Source: Clostridiales bacterium
GTDB lineage: Bacteria > Bacillota > Clostridia > Oscillospirales > Oscillospiraceae
Direction of reading: 5' to 3'
Assembly (NCBI GenBank): GCA_012838345.1
Contig: DUPK01000005.1
Span: forward strand, 20,240 to 84,239
Length of the DNA: 64,000 nt
Positions 1 to 9,316 of the stretch are shown here, piece by piece. The translations under genes and the position numbers were made by a program. The notes under the pieces are model-generated. The model did no database searches. It was not told the DNA's origin and saw only the letters and a list, made by a program, of their open reading frames with translations. Position 1 is the stretch's first letter, and every line of letters starts with the position of its first letter.

Positions 1-2279
1 ATCTGAATGCTGTCACCGTCCGCCGACAGGGTAATGCTCCTTAGCGGAGTTGCGTATTTTTCAATGATAACCCCCGCAATCTTATCCTCAATCTCCTTTT
101 GTATAAGCCTTCTGAGATTTCTCGCCCCGTAGGTAACCGAATAGGACTTCTTAATGAGATAGTCAAGCAGGCTGTCGTCATAGGACAGGGTGATGCCCCT
201 CTCCTTCATGCTGTCCTGCAGCTCTTTGAGCATAATCTTGGAAATATCCCTGAAGTTCTCCTCAGTCAGTCTGTTGAAGTAGACGATTTCGTCGACGCGG
301 TTTAAGAACTCCGGACGCAGGAAGTCGTTGAGGGCTTTGAGCACCTTTTCCTTGCCCTGCTCATTGACCGTGCGGTTGAAGCCGACGGTTCCACCCTTCT
401 TATCGCTGCCTGCGTTTGTGGTCATTATAATTACCGTGTTTTCAAAATTGACCGTCTTGCCGTGAGCGTCGGTTATGCGCCCGTCGTCGAGTATCTGCAG
501 CAGTATGTTCAGGACGTCGGGATGCGCCTTTTCTATCTCGTCGAACAATACCACGGAGTAGGGCTTGCGCCTTATCTTCTCGGTGAGCTGTCCCGCCTCG
601 TCGTACCCTACGTAGCCGGGAGGCGAGCCTATGAGCCGCGATACGGTATGCTTTTCCATAAACTCCGACATGTCAAGACGGATAAGCGACTCCGGCGTGT
701 TGAACAGGTCGGCGGCAAGGCGCTTTACAAGCTCGGTTTTGCCGACGCCTGTGGAGCCGACGAATATGAAGGACACCGGCTTGCGCTTTGCCGAGATGCC
801 CACCCTGTTGCGCCTGATGGCGGCGCATACGGCATCGATGGCCTCGTCCTGGCCGATAATGTGCTCCTTAAGCCTCTTGTCAAGCTTTGATAGCCTCTCA
901 TACTCGTCTTCGCGGATGTTGGCCGCGGGTATTTTCGTCCAAAGCTCAATAATACGGGCCAGATTGTCGATAGTCAGCTCGGGGGTACCCTTCTTCTTCA
1001 GATCCAGGGCCTCGTTCTCAAGTTGTATGTCCCGCCTTCTGATTTCGGCAAGGCGGCGGTAGCTGTCCTCGTTTGCCTCAGTCAAAAGAAGCTCGCGCTC
1101 CTTGGCAAGGTCCGCCCTCTCTTTTGCTATCTCGGCAAGCCTTTCGTAATCCGTATTTTTGAGATTGACGTCCGAGCAGGCCTCGTCAAGCAGATCGATG
1201 GCTTTGTCGGGCAGGAAGCGGTCCGTAATATAGCGCTCCGAGAGAATGACCGCCTGGCGGCACATCTCATCCGAGATTTTCACGCCGTGGAAACTCTCAT
1301 AGTATTTCGCAACCCCTTTGAGAATCTCGATTGACTCCTCAATCGAGGGCTCGTTTACAATAACTGGCTGGAACCGGCGCTCAAGAGCCGAGTCCTTTTC
1401 GATATGCTTGCGGTATTCCGCGAAAGTGGTCGCGCCTATGACCTGTATCTCGCCCCGGGAGAGCGCGGGCTTTAGAATGTTGGCTGCGTTCATGGAGCCT
1501 TCGGCGTCTCCGGCTCCGACTATGTTGTGAACCTCGTCTATGACAAGTATGATATTTCCCTGCTTTTTGACCTCGTCAATAAGGCCCTTCATGCGGCTTT
1601 CAAACTGGCCGCGAAACTGCGTCCCTGCGACAAGTGCGGTGAGGTCGAGAAGGAACACTTCCTTGTCCCTCAGCTTATAGGGGGCGTTTCCGTCGACTAT
1701 GCGCTGGGCAAGCCCCTCGGCTATTGCCGTCTTGCCGACTCCGGGCTCTCCTATCAGGCAGGGGTTGTTTTTCTGGCGGCGGTTTAATATCTGCATCACG
1801 CGCTCAATTTCCTCTTCCCTGCCTATTATTCTGTCTATTTTCCCCTCAAGCGCCTTCTGGGTCAGGGATATGCAGTAATTGTCGAGGTACTTGCGTTTCT
1901 GGGTGCGCCCCGTTGTCTCGCGCTCCTTGCTGCCCGTGTTGTGGCCGCCGGGCATCTGGGGCTCGTTCCCGGGCCCAGTGTTGAAAAGCCGGTTCAGAAA
2001 CGGGAAAGTCGCCGTTTTGCCCACATCGAACTCCTCGGGCCCTTCCGCTTCGGTCAGCCCTTCGACTCCGCCGAAGGCCTCCAGCATCTCGTTCGAGATT
2101 CCCTCGAGGTCCTCGTCGGAAATACCCATTTTCTTCATTATATCATCGACGGGCTTTATATTAAGTTCCTTGGCGCACTTAAGACAAAGCCCCTCGTTGC
2201 TGGACCTTCCGTTTTCCAGTTTTGTTATAAATATGACCGCCACATTTTTTCTACATCTGGCGCATATTGTTGGTTGCAT
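1..2279 (-). CDS. Clp protease ATP-binding subunit, ClpE/ClpC type (partial, C-terminus off the window)
   Basis: AAA+ unfoldase that feeds substrates to ClpP. The reading frame starts at an ATG (2279-2277) preceded by AAGGAG at 2292-2287 and stays open to base 1, about 759 codons. The N-terminus carries a four-cysteine zinc finger (Cys6, Cys9, Cys32, Cys35) instead of the double N-domain of ClpC, which points to ClpE. The first ATPase module has Walker [10 protein letters not shown], the second [13 protein letters not shown] tripeptide near the C-terminus (about 385-400) is the ClpP-docking loop. The last visible residues include [11 protein letters not shown], normally close to the end of the family, so only a short tail is missing. 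Last visible gene of the operon, 14 nt after pgsA. Family assignment is firm; ClpE versus ClpC is inference from the zinc finger. Confidence 0.9.
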   Translation of the reverse strand, partial: MQPTICARCRKNVAVIFITKLENGRSSNEGLCLKCAKELNIKPVDDIMKKMGISDEDLEGISNEMLEAFGGVEGLTEAEGPEEFDVGKTATFPFLNRLFNTGPGNEPQMPGGHNTGSKERETTGRTQKRKYLDNYCISLTQKALEGKIDRIIGREEEIERVMQILNRRQKNNPCLIGEPGVGKTAIAEGLAQRIVDGNAPYKLRDKEVFLLDLTALVAGTQFRGQFESRMKGLIDEVKKQGNIILVIDEVHNIVGAGDAEGSMNAANILKPALSRGEIQVIGATTFAEYRKHIEKDSALERRFQPVIVNEPSIEESIEILKGVAKYYESFHGVKISDEMCRQAVILSERYITDRFLPDKAIDLLDEACSDVNLKNTDYERLAEIAKERADLAKERELLLTEANEDSYRRLAEIRRRDIQLENEALDLKKKGTPELTIDNLARIIELWTKIPAANIREDEYERLSKLDKRLKEHIIGQDEAIDAVCAAIRRNRVGISAKRKPVSFIFVGSTGVGKTELVKRLAADLFNTPESLIRLDMSEFMEKHTVSRLIGSPPGYVGYDEAGQLTEKIRRKPYSVVLFDEIEKAHPDVLNILLQILDDGRITDAHGKTVNFENTVIIMTTNAGSDKKGGTVGFNRTVNEQGKEKVLKALNDFLRPEFLNRVDEIVYFNRLTEENFRDISKIMLKELQDSMKERGITLSYDDSLLDYLIKKSYSVTYGARNLRRLIQKEIEDKIAGVIIEKYATPLRSITLSADGDSIQ

Positions 2280-2293
2280 AAATGTTCTCCTTA

Positions 2294-2851
2294 TTACCTA
2301 AGCTGTTTTAAAGATTGCATGAGTTTTATATATCTGACGAGATAGCTTACAAACGCGGCCAGCATTACAATTATTGCTACCGAGATCAAGGCTATGGCAT
2401 AAACTTTAGGAATGTCCTTTATCAGCATCAGCAGCGCACAGACCACGATAAATACAACGGTGGCGCTTTTGCCGATAATGTTCGCCGGGGGCATGTCGGA
2501 ATACTTCTTATATATCAGGAGCCCGCCAATTGCCATCAGTCCCTCTTTAACGAAGAACACGACTACGGCCCAGGGGGGCACGAGCTTATCAATAGTTATG
2601 CAGAGCAAGACGGCAAAAGTCATAATTTTATCGCCCAGAGGGTCGAGTATCCTGCCCAGCTTTGAGACCAGGTTGTACTTTCTAGCTATTCTCCCGTCCA
2701 GAAAGTCTGTAATCGCCGCCACTATATATACCCCCGTTGCATACACATGGGAGTTCTCCGAGCCGCTGAAATATACGGCGACAAAAACCGGCACCAGCGC
2801 CAGCCTGAACACGGACAGGATATTCGGAATATTCACTAACATCTCTCCCAA
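2294..2851 (-). CDS. pgsA: CDP-alcohol phosphatidyltransferase, likely phosphatidylglycerophosphate synthase
   Basis: Integral membrane enzyme that transfers a phosphatidyl group from CDP-diacylglycerol, most likely to glycerol-3-phosphate in phosphatidylglycerol synthesis. The CDP-alcohol phosphotransferase signature is complete: Asp49, Asp52-Gly53, Ala56-Arg57, Gly66, Asp70, Asp74. The 185 residues and several hydrophobic segments match the usual PgsA length. The N-terminus NIPNILSVFRL is typical of PgsA; an internal start at Met4 is possible. It lies 4 nt downstream of cvpA and 14 nt upstream of the Clp ATPase, so it is in the same operon. The choice of glycerol-3-phosphate over another acceptor is by resemblance, not proven. 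Confidence 0.9.
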   Translation of the reverse strand: MGEMLVNIPNILSVFRLALVPVFVAVYFSGSENSHVYATGVYIVAAITDFLDGRIARKYNLVSKLGRILDPLGDKIMTFAVLLCITIDKLVPPWAVVVFFVKEGLMAIGGLLIYKKYSDMPPANIIGKSATVVFIVVCALLMLIKDIPKVYAIALISVAIIVMLAAFVSYLVRYIKLMQSLKQLR

Positions 2852-2855
2852 TCGG

Positions 2856-3554
2856 TTATACTCCCAGGAATGCCGTGAGTAGGTTGTTGCTCATAAGAAA
2901 ACTTAGAATATATGTTTTGTTGAGCGTGTCTTCGGGAAACACCTTGCCTAAATAGCGCATCGCCCAGGCTATGGCGAACAGTACCAGCAGCCCTTTAACG
3001 GCGCCGAGCACTATGCCTCCCGCGCTGTTTAGAATATCAAGCCCCGGGAGCCTGAAGGCCAGGTTAATGAGATTTGCAAGTATCGCAAACAAAATTATAA
3101 TGAGCAGAAATACCACTATAAATGTCAGGATATATGTGACAGACTCGGTTAGTTTATTGGCAACGGCCGTCTTAAAGCTTTGGCCCGCATGAGAGAAATT
3201 CTCTTTCAAATCCTCGATAATCTTTGCTGCCGTTCCTCTGAAAATGCCCAGATTGAGAAGGCTTCCCATTCCTATTGTGTCCAGCTCGTTCTCCTCGTCC
3301 GGCATCTCGCCGGCTTCTATATATTCTTCTCTGGTCTCGGCTACAGATTTATCTACAATCCCGCTTATGAACGGCTCGAGCATCGGAGTAAAATTATGGG
3401 AATACTTCCCCGCGACAAAGCCCGCGCCGTAAAAGGCGATTACCAGCGCGATAATGCCGCTGACAGCTTTTACAAAGCCCTTTTTGTAGCCGCCAATTAT
3501 AAACAGGGCCAGGATGACAAGCAAAACTACATCTATAATAATCGACAGTAGCAT
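2856..3554 (-). CDS. CvpA-family membrane protein
   Basis: 232-residue membrane protein of the CvpA (colicin V production) family. The N-terminus IIIDVVLLVILALFIIGGY, followed by a glycine-rich second segment, is the family hallmark. Hydrophobic segments lie near residues 3-22, 28-48, 145-170 and 178-200. A charged, soluble loop (about 60-130) sits between the second and third segments. CvpA proteins are linked to envelope homeostasis, but the biochemical role is unknown. It sits 14 nt downstream of the DUF5711 gene and 4 nt upstream of pgsA, consistent with one transcript of envelope genes. Confidence 0.8.
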   Translation of the reverse strand: MLLSIIIDVVLLVILALFIIGGYKKGFVKAVSGIIALVIAFYGAGFVAGKYSHNFTPMLEPFISGIVDKSVAETREEYIEAGEMPDEENELDTIGMGSLLNLGIFRGTAAKIIEDLKENFSHAGQSFKTAVANKLTESVTYILTFIVVFLLIIILFAILANLINLAFRLPGLDILNSAGGIVLGAVKGLLVLFAIAWAMRYLGKVFPEDTLNKTYILSFLMSNNLLTAFLGV

Positions 3555-3568
3555 GGCCTCCCGCCTTT

Positions 3569-4729
3569 CTACGTTGAAAATACAACCGCGCCTGAGTTTG
3601 TGAGCATAATAACTGAACCGTCCGGACGAGCGAGAACCTGCCTTACATTTGTAACGTCCGAAGCTCTGGCATATTCGGTCAGGTCGCTTCTGTAGACAAG
3701 CAGCTCGTCATCGTAGAGGACCGCAAGGTACTTCCCGCAGGCGGATATTGACAGAACTTCCTTCTTTATGTCGATGCTGCCCAAGACGTTTCCGTCCGCC
3801 GAGAGCGTAATTATGGAGGCTGCGCTGCCTGTTTTGTACTTTCCAATTACGAGGGTAAGGAACCCCGAGCCGTCCATCGAATAGTCCTTCAAATAACCGT
3901 CCGAAAAGTTATAAGATGAAATTAGCTCGGCCCTATCGCTAAGAAAGACGGCGCTGTTTTCTCCAAGCGCGCATATGCGATTAATGCTTAAATACATAAG
4001 ATCGAACAGCAGGGCGTTTTCCGATATGTAGCTGCCTCTCTCCTCCTGACCGCTCAGCGCAAAGCAGGTAACCTTACTCCCCGAGCTTGTAACCGTCAGC
4101 GCCGCCATCCTGTCGCTTATATCGGAAAGGGCGGCGTCTATGAGATAGCCCTCGCCGGAATACCACTTATACACCGATTTGAGCTTGTTGTTGAAGACCG
4201 TTACGGCCCCCTTGTAACCCTCTTCTTCAGCGGACAGCGCTATCCAGTCTTCCTTGTTGATTGAGATATTTATTACATTCTCGTCAGTTTTGTGCTTTTC
4301 AATACCTTCTTTTATTCCAAGCACATAAAAATCCCTGTTTCCGGGGCTCCATACGACAGCTTTTCCGCTGCCGCCCGACACCGCCGGGTCCTGTAGAATG
4401 ACGGATTCGGTATCAACCGTTTCGCCGCTTATATCGACAAGCTGCATGCCCGGGCCCGAAGCAATTGCAAGGCCGCCCTCCAGCCAGGCAAACACGCTGT
4501 CCGAGTAGACGTCGAACTTAAGCTCCTCGACAGCCTCTTTTTCTCTACTGAACAATAAGTCTCCAATTACCGTACCGGTGAAGCGCTGGCTAAGAGCGTC
4601 GTAATTAAGCGATAGAATAACCGCACCTAATACAAGAAGCAGCAGGACCAAAAATGAAACAGCCCTCTTTATAGGGCTTCTCCTGCCTCTCCTGCCCTTA
4701 TTTTTGTTTGGAGCGTCTCCCAAAAGCAT
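3569..4729 (-). CDS. DUF5711-family membrane-anchored protein
   Basis: 386-residue protein of unknown function. It has a basic cytoplasmic N-terminus (NKNKGRRGRRSPIKR), one membrane anchor (about residues 25-45) and a long extracytoplasmic region of short beta-strand-like repeats that looks like a beta-propeller (recurring patterns such as GGLAIASGPGMQLVDISG and GKYLAVLYDDELLVYRSD). I recognise it as DUF5711, a family common in Clostridia. The ATG has GGGAG 7 nt upstream. It lies between truA and cvpA in the operon. The propeller fold is inference from repeat pattern; no catalytic motif is visible. Confidence 0.75.
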   Translation of the reverse strand: MLLGDAPNKNKGRRGRRSPIKRAVSFLVLLLLVLGAVILSLNYDALSQRFTGTVIGDLLFSREKEAVEELKFDVYSDSVFAWLEGGLAIASGPGMQLVDISGETVDTESVILQDPAVSGGSGKAVVWSPGNRDFYVLGIKEGIEKHKTDENVINISINKEDWIALSAEEEGYKGAVTVFNNKLKSVYKWYSGEGYLIDAALSDISDRMAALTVTSSGSKVTCFALSGQEERGSYISENALLFDLMYLSINRICALGENSAVFLSDRAELISSYNFSDGYLKDYSMDGSGFLTLVIGKYKTGSAASIITLSADGNVLGSIDIKKEVLSISACGKYLAVLYDDELLVYRSDLTEYARASDVTNVRQVLARPDGSVIMLTNSGAVVFST

Positions 4730-4756
4730 TATAGCACTCCCACACCAAAAAATATA

Positions 4757-5545
4757 CTATAATTTTTTGTCCATCATTCGCCCGACCACACCGTCGTACC
4801 ATAATTTTGTCAAGTACAGGCCCTGCGGCGGAACCGTCGGGCCGGCAAGGCGCCTGTCGGCGCTCTCAAGTATCTTATTAATGTCGCCTGGCAGTATCTT
4901 TCCAAGCCCTGCGTAGATTACCGTACCCGTGATTGCCCTTGCCATATTGTAGAGAAAGCCGTCGGCGCACACTTTAAGCTCTATCAGGTTCCCCTCTTTG
5001 GAAACCTCGCAGTAATACACGGTCCTGACCGTGGTTTTTACGTCGGTACCGACAGACCTCACCGCCGCAAAATCGCGCGTCCCGCAAAATGCTGCGGCGG
5101 CCTCCTTCATCGCCGTAAGGTCGAGGTGCACAGGGCAGAAGTAGGCCCTGTTTACATACATCGGATTTCGTATGCGGGCGTTGTATATCATATAGGTATA
5201 TTCTTTCCTTTTGCAGGAGAGTATGGCGTTGAAGTCATCCGGCGCTTCCACAGCGTCCAAAACCGCAATGTCAGGCGGAATTAGGGCATTAATGGCTAGC
5301 GGGATTCTGTCCGTGGGAATCGTGGCGTCGGTTCTGAAATTTGCGCAGTAGTTAAGGGCGTGCACACCTGCATCCGTCCGCCCGCAGCCTGTGAGTTTAA
5401 TAGGCGCCTTGCATATTTTGGTAAGCGCCTTTTCAAGCGTTTCGGCCACGGTGACTTCGTTTTTCTGCACCTGCCAGCCGTGGTAATTTGTCCCGTCGTA
5501 CATAAGTCTTAAGGCAACATTTCGCACCGCCGATACCTCCGTCAT
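4757..5545 (-). CDS. truA: tRNA pseudouridine(38-40) synthase
   Basis: Isomerises uridines 38, 39 and 40 in the anticodon arm of tRNAs to pseudouridine. The catalytic aspartate (Asp58) lies in the diagnostic motif GRTDAGVHA, and the N-terminal RLMYDGTNYHGWQ block is typical. Length (262 aa) is normal. The start overlaps the end of ecfT by 4 nt (ATGA), so the two are translationally coupled. The order ecfA1-ecfA2-ecfT-truA is the classical Firmicutes arrangement. Confidence 0.96.
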   Translation of the reverse strand: MTEVSAVRNVALRLMYDGTNYHGWQVQKNEVTVAETLEKALTKICKAPIKLTGCGRTDAGVHALNYCANFRTDATIPTDRIPLAINALIPPDIAVLDAVEAPDDFNAILSCKRKEYTYMIYNARIRNPMYVNRAYFCPVHLDLTAMKEAAAAFCGTRDFAAVRSVGTDVKTTVRTVYYCEVSKEGNLIELKVCADGFLYNMARAITGTVIYAGLGKILPGDINKILESADRRLAGPTVPPQGLYLTKLWYDGVVGRMMDKKL

Positions 5546-6345
5546 AGACCAAAGCTGGCGAGCGTAATAACGCAGGTGAGCAGAAGCGCACCGGTGGTGA
5601 GGCCAACATAATCGCCCCTTTTCATCTTGAGCTGCTTCATCTTTGTCCTGCCCTCGCCGCCGTGGTAGCAGCGGCTCTCCATAGCCACCGCAAGTTCGTC
5701 CGCGCGCCTGAAGGCGCTGACGAAAAGAGGCACCAGAAGGGGCAGCATTGCCCTCGCCCGCTCGAATATGTTGCCGGTTTCAAAGTCTGCGCCCCTGGCT
5801 TTCTGGGCGCTCATTATCTTGTCGGTCTCCTCTATGAGCGTAGGTATAAACCTGAGCGCTATGCTCATCATCATCGCAAGCTCATGTACGGGAATTTTAA
5901 TCTTCTTCAGCGGCCCGAGGAGCTTTTCAAGACCGTCCGTGAGGTCTATGGGCGAGGTAGTGTAGGTCAGGAGAAAGGTGCCCATTATCAGCATCGCTAT
6001 TCGCAGTGCCATAAACACCGCGCTTTTTATCCCAGCGTCGGTTATTTTGAATACCCAGAACCTTACGAGGACGTTGCCGTCGGTGTAAAAAAGGTTCAAA
6101 ATCGCGGTGATTATGATGATTACCATAATCGGCTTTAAGCCCTTAAACAGCGCCCTCGGCTTTACCTTTGAAACGAGAACGCTGGTTATGAGGAAAGCGA
6201 GCATTACGGCGTATGATATATAGTTTTTCGCCACAAAAAGTGCGACAATATATACAAGCGTCAAAACCAGCTTCGTGCGCGGGTCAAGGCGGTGTAGCAG
6301 GGTATTGCCCGGGAAGTACTGGCCCAGCGTGATGTCCTTAAGCAT
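5542..6345 (-). CDS. ecfT: ECF transporter transmembrane component EcfT
   Basis: Membrane scaffold of a group II energy-coupling factor transporter. It connects the EcfA1/EcfA2 ATPases to interchangeable substrate-binding S components for vitamins or metals. 267 residues with several hydrophobic segments near the N-terminus, around 105-125, and at the C-terminus. The cytoplasmic coupling helices are visible as SAQKARGADFETG and the later FVSAFRRADELAVAMESRCY; the A-R-G and A-M-E-S-R motifs bind the ATPases. It overlaps ecfA2 by 8 nt and truA by 4 nt. No S-component gene is in the window, as expected for a shared module. Confidence 0.95.
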   Translation of the reverse strand: MLKDITLGQYFPGNTLLHRLDPRTKLVLTLVYIVALFVAKNYISYAVMLAFLITSVLVSKVKPRALFKGLKPIMVIIIITAILNLFYTDGNVLVRFWVFKITDAGIKSAVFMALRIAMLIMGTFLLTYTTSPIDLTDGLEKLLGPLKKIKIPVHELAMMMSIALRFIPTLIEETDKIMSAQKARGADFETGNIFERARAMLPLLVPLFVSAFRRADELAVAMESRCYHGGEGRTKMKQLKMKRGDYVGLTTGALLLTCVITLASFGL

Positions 6346-7204
6346 GCCTTCGACCTCCCCTCAGCCTAATAAGGTCGGTTTTTAGCTGCTCTATCGTATA
6401 TGCGGACGGGTCCACGGGCAGCCCCAGTTCGTAAAGCCGCTTGGCAATGCTCGTGACCTGCGGGACGGTAAGGCCCATCTCTGAAAGCTCGTCCCCGCGT
6501 GAGAAAATCTCCCTCGGCGTCCCACTCATCTCGATATGACCTTTGTTGAAGACGACTATCCGCTCGACGGTGTTTGCTATCTCCTCCATACTGTGCGTCA
6601 CCATGATTACGGTGGCGCCGGTGGCACGGTGATAGCGCTTTATGTTGTCTATTATGCTCTCGCGGCCGCGCGGGTCAAGCCCCGCTCCCGGCTCGTCGAG
6701 AATAAGCACGTCAGGACGCATCGCTATTACGCCCGCGATTGCGACCCTTCTCTTCTGTCCGCCCGATAGCTCAAAAGGAGAACGGTCAAGGAGCTCGTCG
6801 CCTAGACCGACAAACATAGCAGCCTCCCTCACCCGCCTGTCGATTTCCTCCTCGGGCAGCTTCATGTTCTTAGGGCCGAACGCTATGTCTTTGTAGACGG
6901 TCTCTTCAAAAAGCTGATACTCCGGATACTGGAAAACAAGCCCGACTTTGAAGCGGATGTCGCGCACCGTCGCCTTGTCCTTCCAAATATCCGTACCCTC
7001 GTAGTAAACCTTTCCCTCTGTGGGCTTGAGAAGACCGTTCAAATGCTGGATAAAGGTCGACTTACCCGAGCCCGTGTGGCCTATTATGCCTATAAATTCG
7101 CCTCTGGCGGCTTCAAAATTTATGTTCTCTATTGCCACCCGCTCAAACGGCGTCCCTATGCTGTAGCGGTGGCACAGACCCTCTGTTTTTATAATATATG
7201 ACAA
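6338..7204 (-). CDS. ecfA2: ECF transporter ATPase EcfA2
   Basis: Second ATPase of the ECF module. Walker A GHTGSGKST (residues 42-50), Q-loop LVFQYPEYQLF, signature ELSGGQKRRVAIA, Walker B LILDEPGAGLD and switch histidine VTHSMEE are all intact, so it should hydrolyse ATP. At 288 aa it has the EcfA-specific C-terminal extension. The likely start is a TTG at 7204-7202 with AAGGAA just upstream; I see no in-frame ATG nearby. It is separated from ecfA1 by 51 nt and overlaps ecfT by 8 nt. Confidence 0.95.
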   Translation of the reverse strand: MSYIIKTEGLCHRYSIGTPFERVAIENINFEAARGEFIGIIGHTGSGKSTFIQHLNGLLKPTEGKVYYEGTDIWKDKATVRDIRFKVGLVFQYPEYQLFEETVYKDIAFGPKNMKLPEEEIDRRVREAAMFVGLGDELLDRSPFELSGGQKRRVAIAGVIAMRPDVLILDEPGAGLDPRGRESIIDNIKRYHRATGATVIMVTHSMEEIANTVERIVVFNKGHIEMSGTPREIFSRGDELSEMGLTVPQVTSIAKRLYELGLPVDPSAYTIEQLKTDLIRLRGGRRHA

Positions 7205-7255
7205 ATTCCTTCAATCCTTTTTATAAGCGGTGGATGCCTAATCTGGTCATCCCCA

Positions 7256-8104
7256 TTATGAGAAAACCGCATAAATTGCCTGGGCGCACTCCTCGACGGA
7301 GAGGGCTTCGAGAGGAAGATTGAAGCCCTCCTTGTTGAGCTCGTAAATAAGCTCAGTCGTGTCTGGCACATCCAGTCCGTAGGACTTTATCTCCTCGACG
7401 CGGGAAAAAACCTCGCTGGGCTTGCCGTCGGCCACGATTTTGCCGTCCTGCATTATAATTAGCCTGTCCGCGTCTACGGTCTCCGCCATGTGATGGGTTA
7501 TCAGCACCACGGTTATCCCCTGATTGCGGTTTAAATCATGTATGGTTTTAATGACTTCCGCGCGCCCGACTGGGTCGAGCATCGCGGTCGGCTCGTCGAG
7601 CACTATGCAGCGCGGGCGCATCGCTATTATGCCCGCTATCGCCACTCTCTGCTTCTGCCCGCCAGAAAGAAGGTGCGGCGCGTGATTGCGAAACTCATAC
7701 ATTCCAACGAGCTTCAGGGCCTCGTCCACACGCCTGCGTATCTCTGAGGGTTCTATGCCGAGGTTTTCCGGCCCGAAGGCCACGTCCTCCTCGACCACAT
7801 TCGCGACAAGCTGGTTGTCGGGGTTCTGGAACACCATTCCGACCTGCCGGCGAATCTCCAGGACCAGCTTCTCGTCGGAGCTGTCCATGCCGGCCACATA
7901 GACCTTGCCCCCCTCAGGGAGGAGTATGGCGTTTAAATGCTTAGCCAGCGTTGATTTGCCCGAGCCGTTGTGCCCGAGCACAGCAACGAAGCTGCCCTCT
8001 TTTATGTTAAGACTAATTCCGTCAAGGGCAAGTTCCCTTTTGCTCACATCGGAAACATAGGAGTACCTTAGATTCTCCGTTACAATTATATCCTTATCCT
8101 TCAT
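7256..8104 (-). CDS. ecfA1: ECF transporter ATPase EcfA1
   Basis: First ATPase of the ECF module. Walker [10 protein letters not shown] (from residue 44), Q-loop [12 protein letters not shown], signature [12 protein letters not shown], Walker [13 protein letters not shown] and H-loop ITHHMAE are complete. The 282-residue length fits. It heads the ecfA1-ecfA2-ecfT-truA block and begins 1 nt after the stop of the upstream methyltransferase gene, so it probably belongs to the same transcript starting near 9105. Confidence 0.95.
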   Translation of the reverse strand: MKDKDIIVTENLRYSYVSDVSKRELALDGISLNIKEGSFVAVLGHNGSGKSTLAKHLNAILLPEGGKVYVAGMDSSDEKLVLEIRRQVGMVFQNPDNQLVANVVEEDVAFGPENLGIEPSEIRRRVDEALKLVGMYEFRNHAPHLLSGGQKQRVAIAGIIAMRPRCIVLDEPTAMLDPVGRAEVIKTIHDLNRNQGITVVLITHHMAETVDADRLIIMQDGKIVADGKPSEVFSRVEEIKSYGLDVPDTTELIYELNKEGFNLPLEALSVEECAQAIYAVFS

Positions 8105-8105
8105 G

Positions 8106-8966
8106 CTATCTCTCCCAGCGGCAGGTCGCCCCGCAGGGCAGGTTTAGCCCGCTCATGGTAACGGGCAAACCGAGTTCCTCGCTCCTGCTCTTTCCTCCGA
8201 AACGCTTTTTGAAAATAGACTGGCATAAATACGTAAGCGTCGAGGGCGAAACGCCCGTCGTATAGGAGTTGAGCACTACAAACAGCGGCTCGTCGCTCAA
8301 AACCTCGCGGCAGAGCTCCAAAAAGCGGTAGATGTTATCCTCAAACTTCCATATCTCGCCCGACGGTCCCCTGCCATAGGACGGCGGGTCCATGATTATA
8401 GCGTCGTAGCGTCGCCCGCGCCTTATCTCCCGCTCCACAAACTTTGCGCAGTCGTCCACTATCCACCGTATGGGTTTGTCCGACAGTCCGGAGACCTTCG
8501 CGTTTTCCTTCGCCCAGGCGACCATCCCCTTGGCGGCGTCGACATGGCATACCGAGGCCCCTGCCGAGGCGGCAGCCAGAGTCGCGGCTCCGGTGTAGGC
8601 GAAAAGGTTTAATACGTTTACCGGCCTTCCCGCGGAGCTTATTTTCTCCCTGATGTAGTCCCAGTTTACGCTCTGCTCGGGAAAAAGGCCGGTGTGCTTG
8701 AAATTCATCGGCTTAATATTAAAGGTCAGGTCCCCATATCTTATCTTCCAGCTTTCGGGCAGCTTCCTTATCTCCCAGGAGCCGCCCCCGCTGGAAGAGC
8801 GGGTATATTTTGCACCGGGGCTTTGCCAGCCTTTGTGCTCGCGCGGCGTGTCCCAGATTGCCTGGGGGTCGGGGCGCACCAGTATCTCCCTGCCCCACCG
8901 CTCCAGCTTTTCACCCCTTGAGCAGTCTATCAGTTCAAAGTCCTCCCATTTATCTGCAAACCACAT
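8106..8966 (-). CDS. class I SAM-dependent methyltransferase, RlmI/RlmK-like
   Basis: 286-residue Rossmann-fold methyltransferase of the COG1092-like group, whose characterised members methylate 23S rRNA. The SAM-binding motif I is [18 protein letters not shown], with an acidic VDAAKG ending strand 2. The catalytic motif IV is DPPSYG (family D-P-P-x-Y/F). It lacks the N-terminal PUA domain of RlmI and so is a shorter relative; its substrate is not known. ATG start with AAGGAG upstream. First gene of the operon leading into ecfA1, with only 1 nt between them. Confidence 0.85.
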   Translation of the reverse strand: MWFADKWEDFELIDCSRGEKLERWGREILVRPDPQAIWDTPREHKGWQSPGAKYTRSSSGGGSWEIRKLPESWKIRYGDLTFNIKPMNFKHTGLFPEQSVNWDYIREKISSAGRPVNVLNLFAYTGAATLAAASAGASVCHVDAAKGMVAWAKENAKVSGLSDKPIRWIVDDCAKFVEREIRRGRRYDAIIMDPPSYGRGPSGEIWKFEDNIYRFLELCREVLSDEPLFVVLNSYTTGVSPSTLTYLCQSIFKKRFGGKSRSEELGLPVTMSGLNLPCGATCRWER

Positions 8967-9111
8967 CTCGGTCTCCTTGTGCTGTGTCTCTAAGTTTGGT
9001 TATCTTATGATATATTGGCACTGTTCTCCTGCCCCCGGCAGGGGCGAGAAAGAAGATTTCGCAATTATACGATGCCCGTAAAGTCATATGCCTAAAAAAG
9101 GTCTTCTTGAT

Positions 9112-9140
9112 ATTATAGCACCGGCAAATATGGCAGTCAA
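9112..9140 (-). promoter_or_regulatory. sigma-A type promoter for the methyltransferase-ecf-truA-clp operon
   Basis: On the minus strand TTGACT (9140-9135), a 17-nt spacer and TATAAT (9117-9112). Transcription would start near 9105, giving a leader of about 140 nt before the methyltransferase start at 8966. It lies back to back with the plus-strand promoter at 9240-9268. Confidence 0.7.
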
Positions 9141-9145
9141 ATAAT

Positions 9146-9161
9146 AATATGTTAACATATT
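9146..9161. repeat. perfect 16-bp palindrome between divergent promoters
   Basis: AATATGTTAACATATT is a perfect palindrome just upstream of the minus-strand -35 box (9140) and about 80 nt upstream of the plus-strand promoter. The position suits an operator for a dimeric repressor or activator, but no cognate regulator is identifiable here. Confidence 0.45.
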
Positions 9162-9239
9162 CTAATTTTTTGTATTTTTTTGGTGTTTTTATGGTTTGCG
9201 GATACGGCAATATTATGTGAACTATTTTATTAATTTCTC

Positions 9240-9268
9240 TGGACACCTTCTGCATATTTTGGTAAAAT
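9240..9268 (+). promoter_or_regulatory. sigma-A type promoter for the SGNH hydrolase gene
   Basis: TGGACA (9240-9245), 17-nt spacer, TAAAAT (9263-9268); 5/6 matches in each box. A start near 9275 gives a short leader before the gene at about 9317. Confidence 0.6.
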
Positions 9269-9316
9269 GCTTATTAAGATTTTTGTTTTCGTTTAAAGAG
9301 AGTGAGTCAAGTGGGA

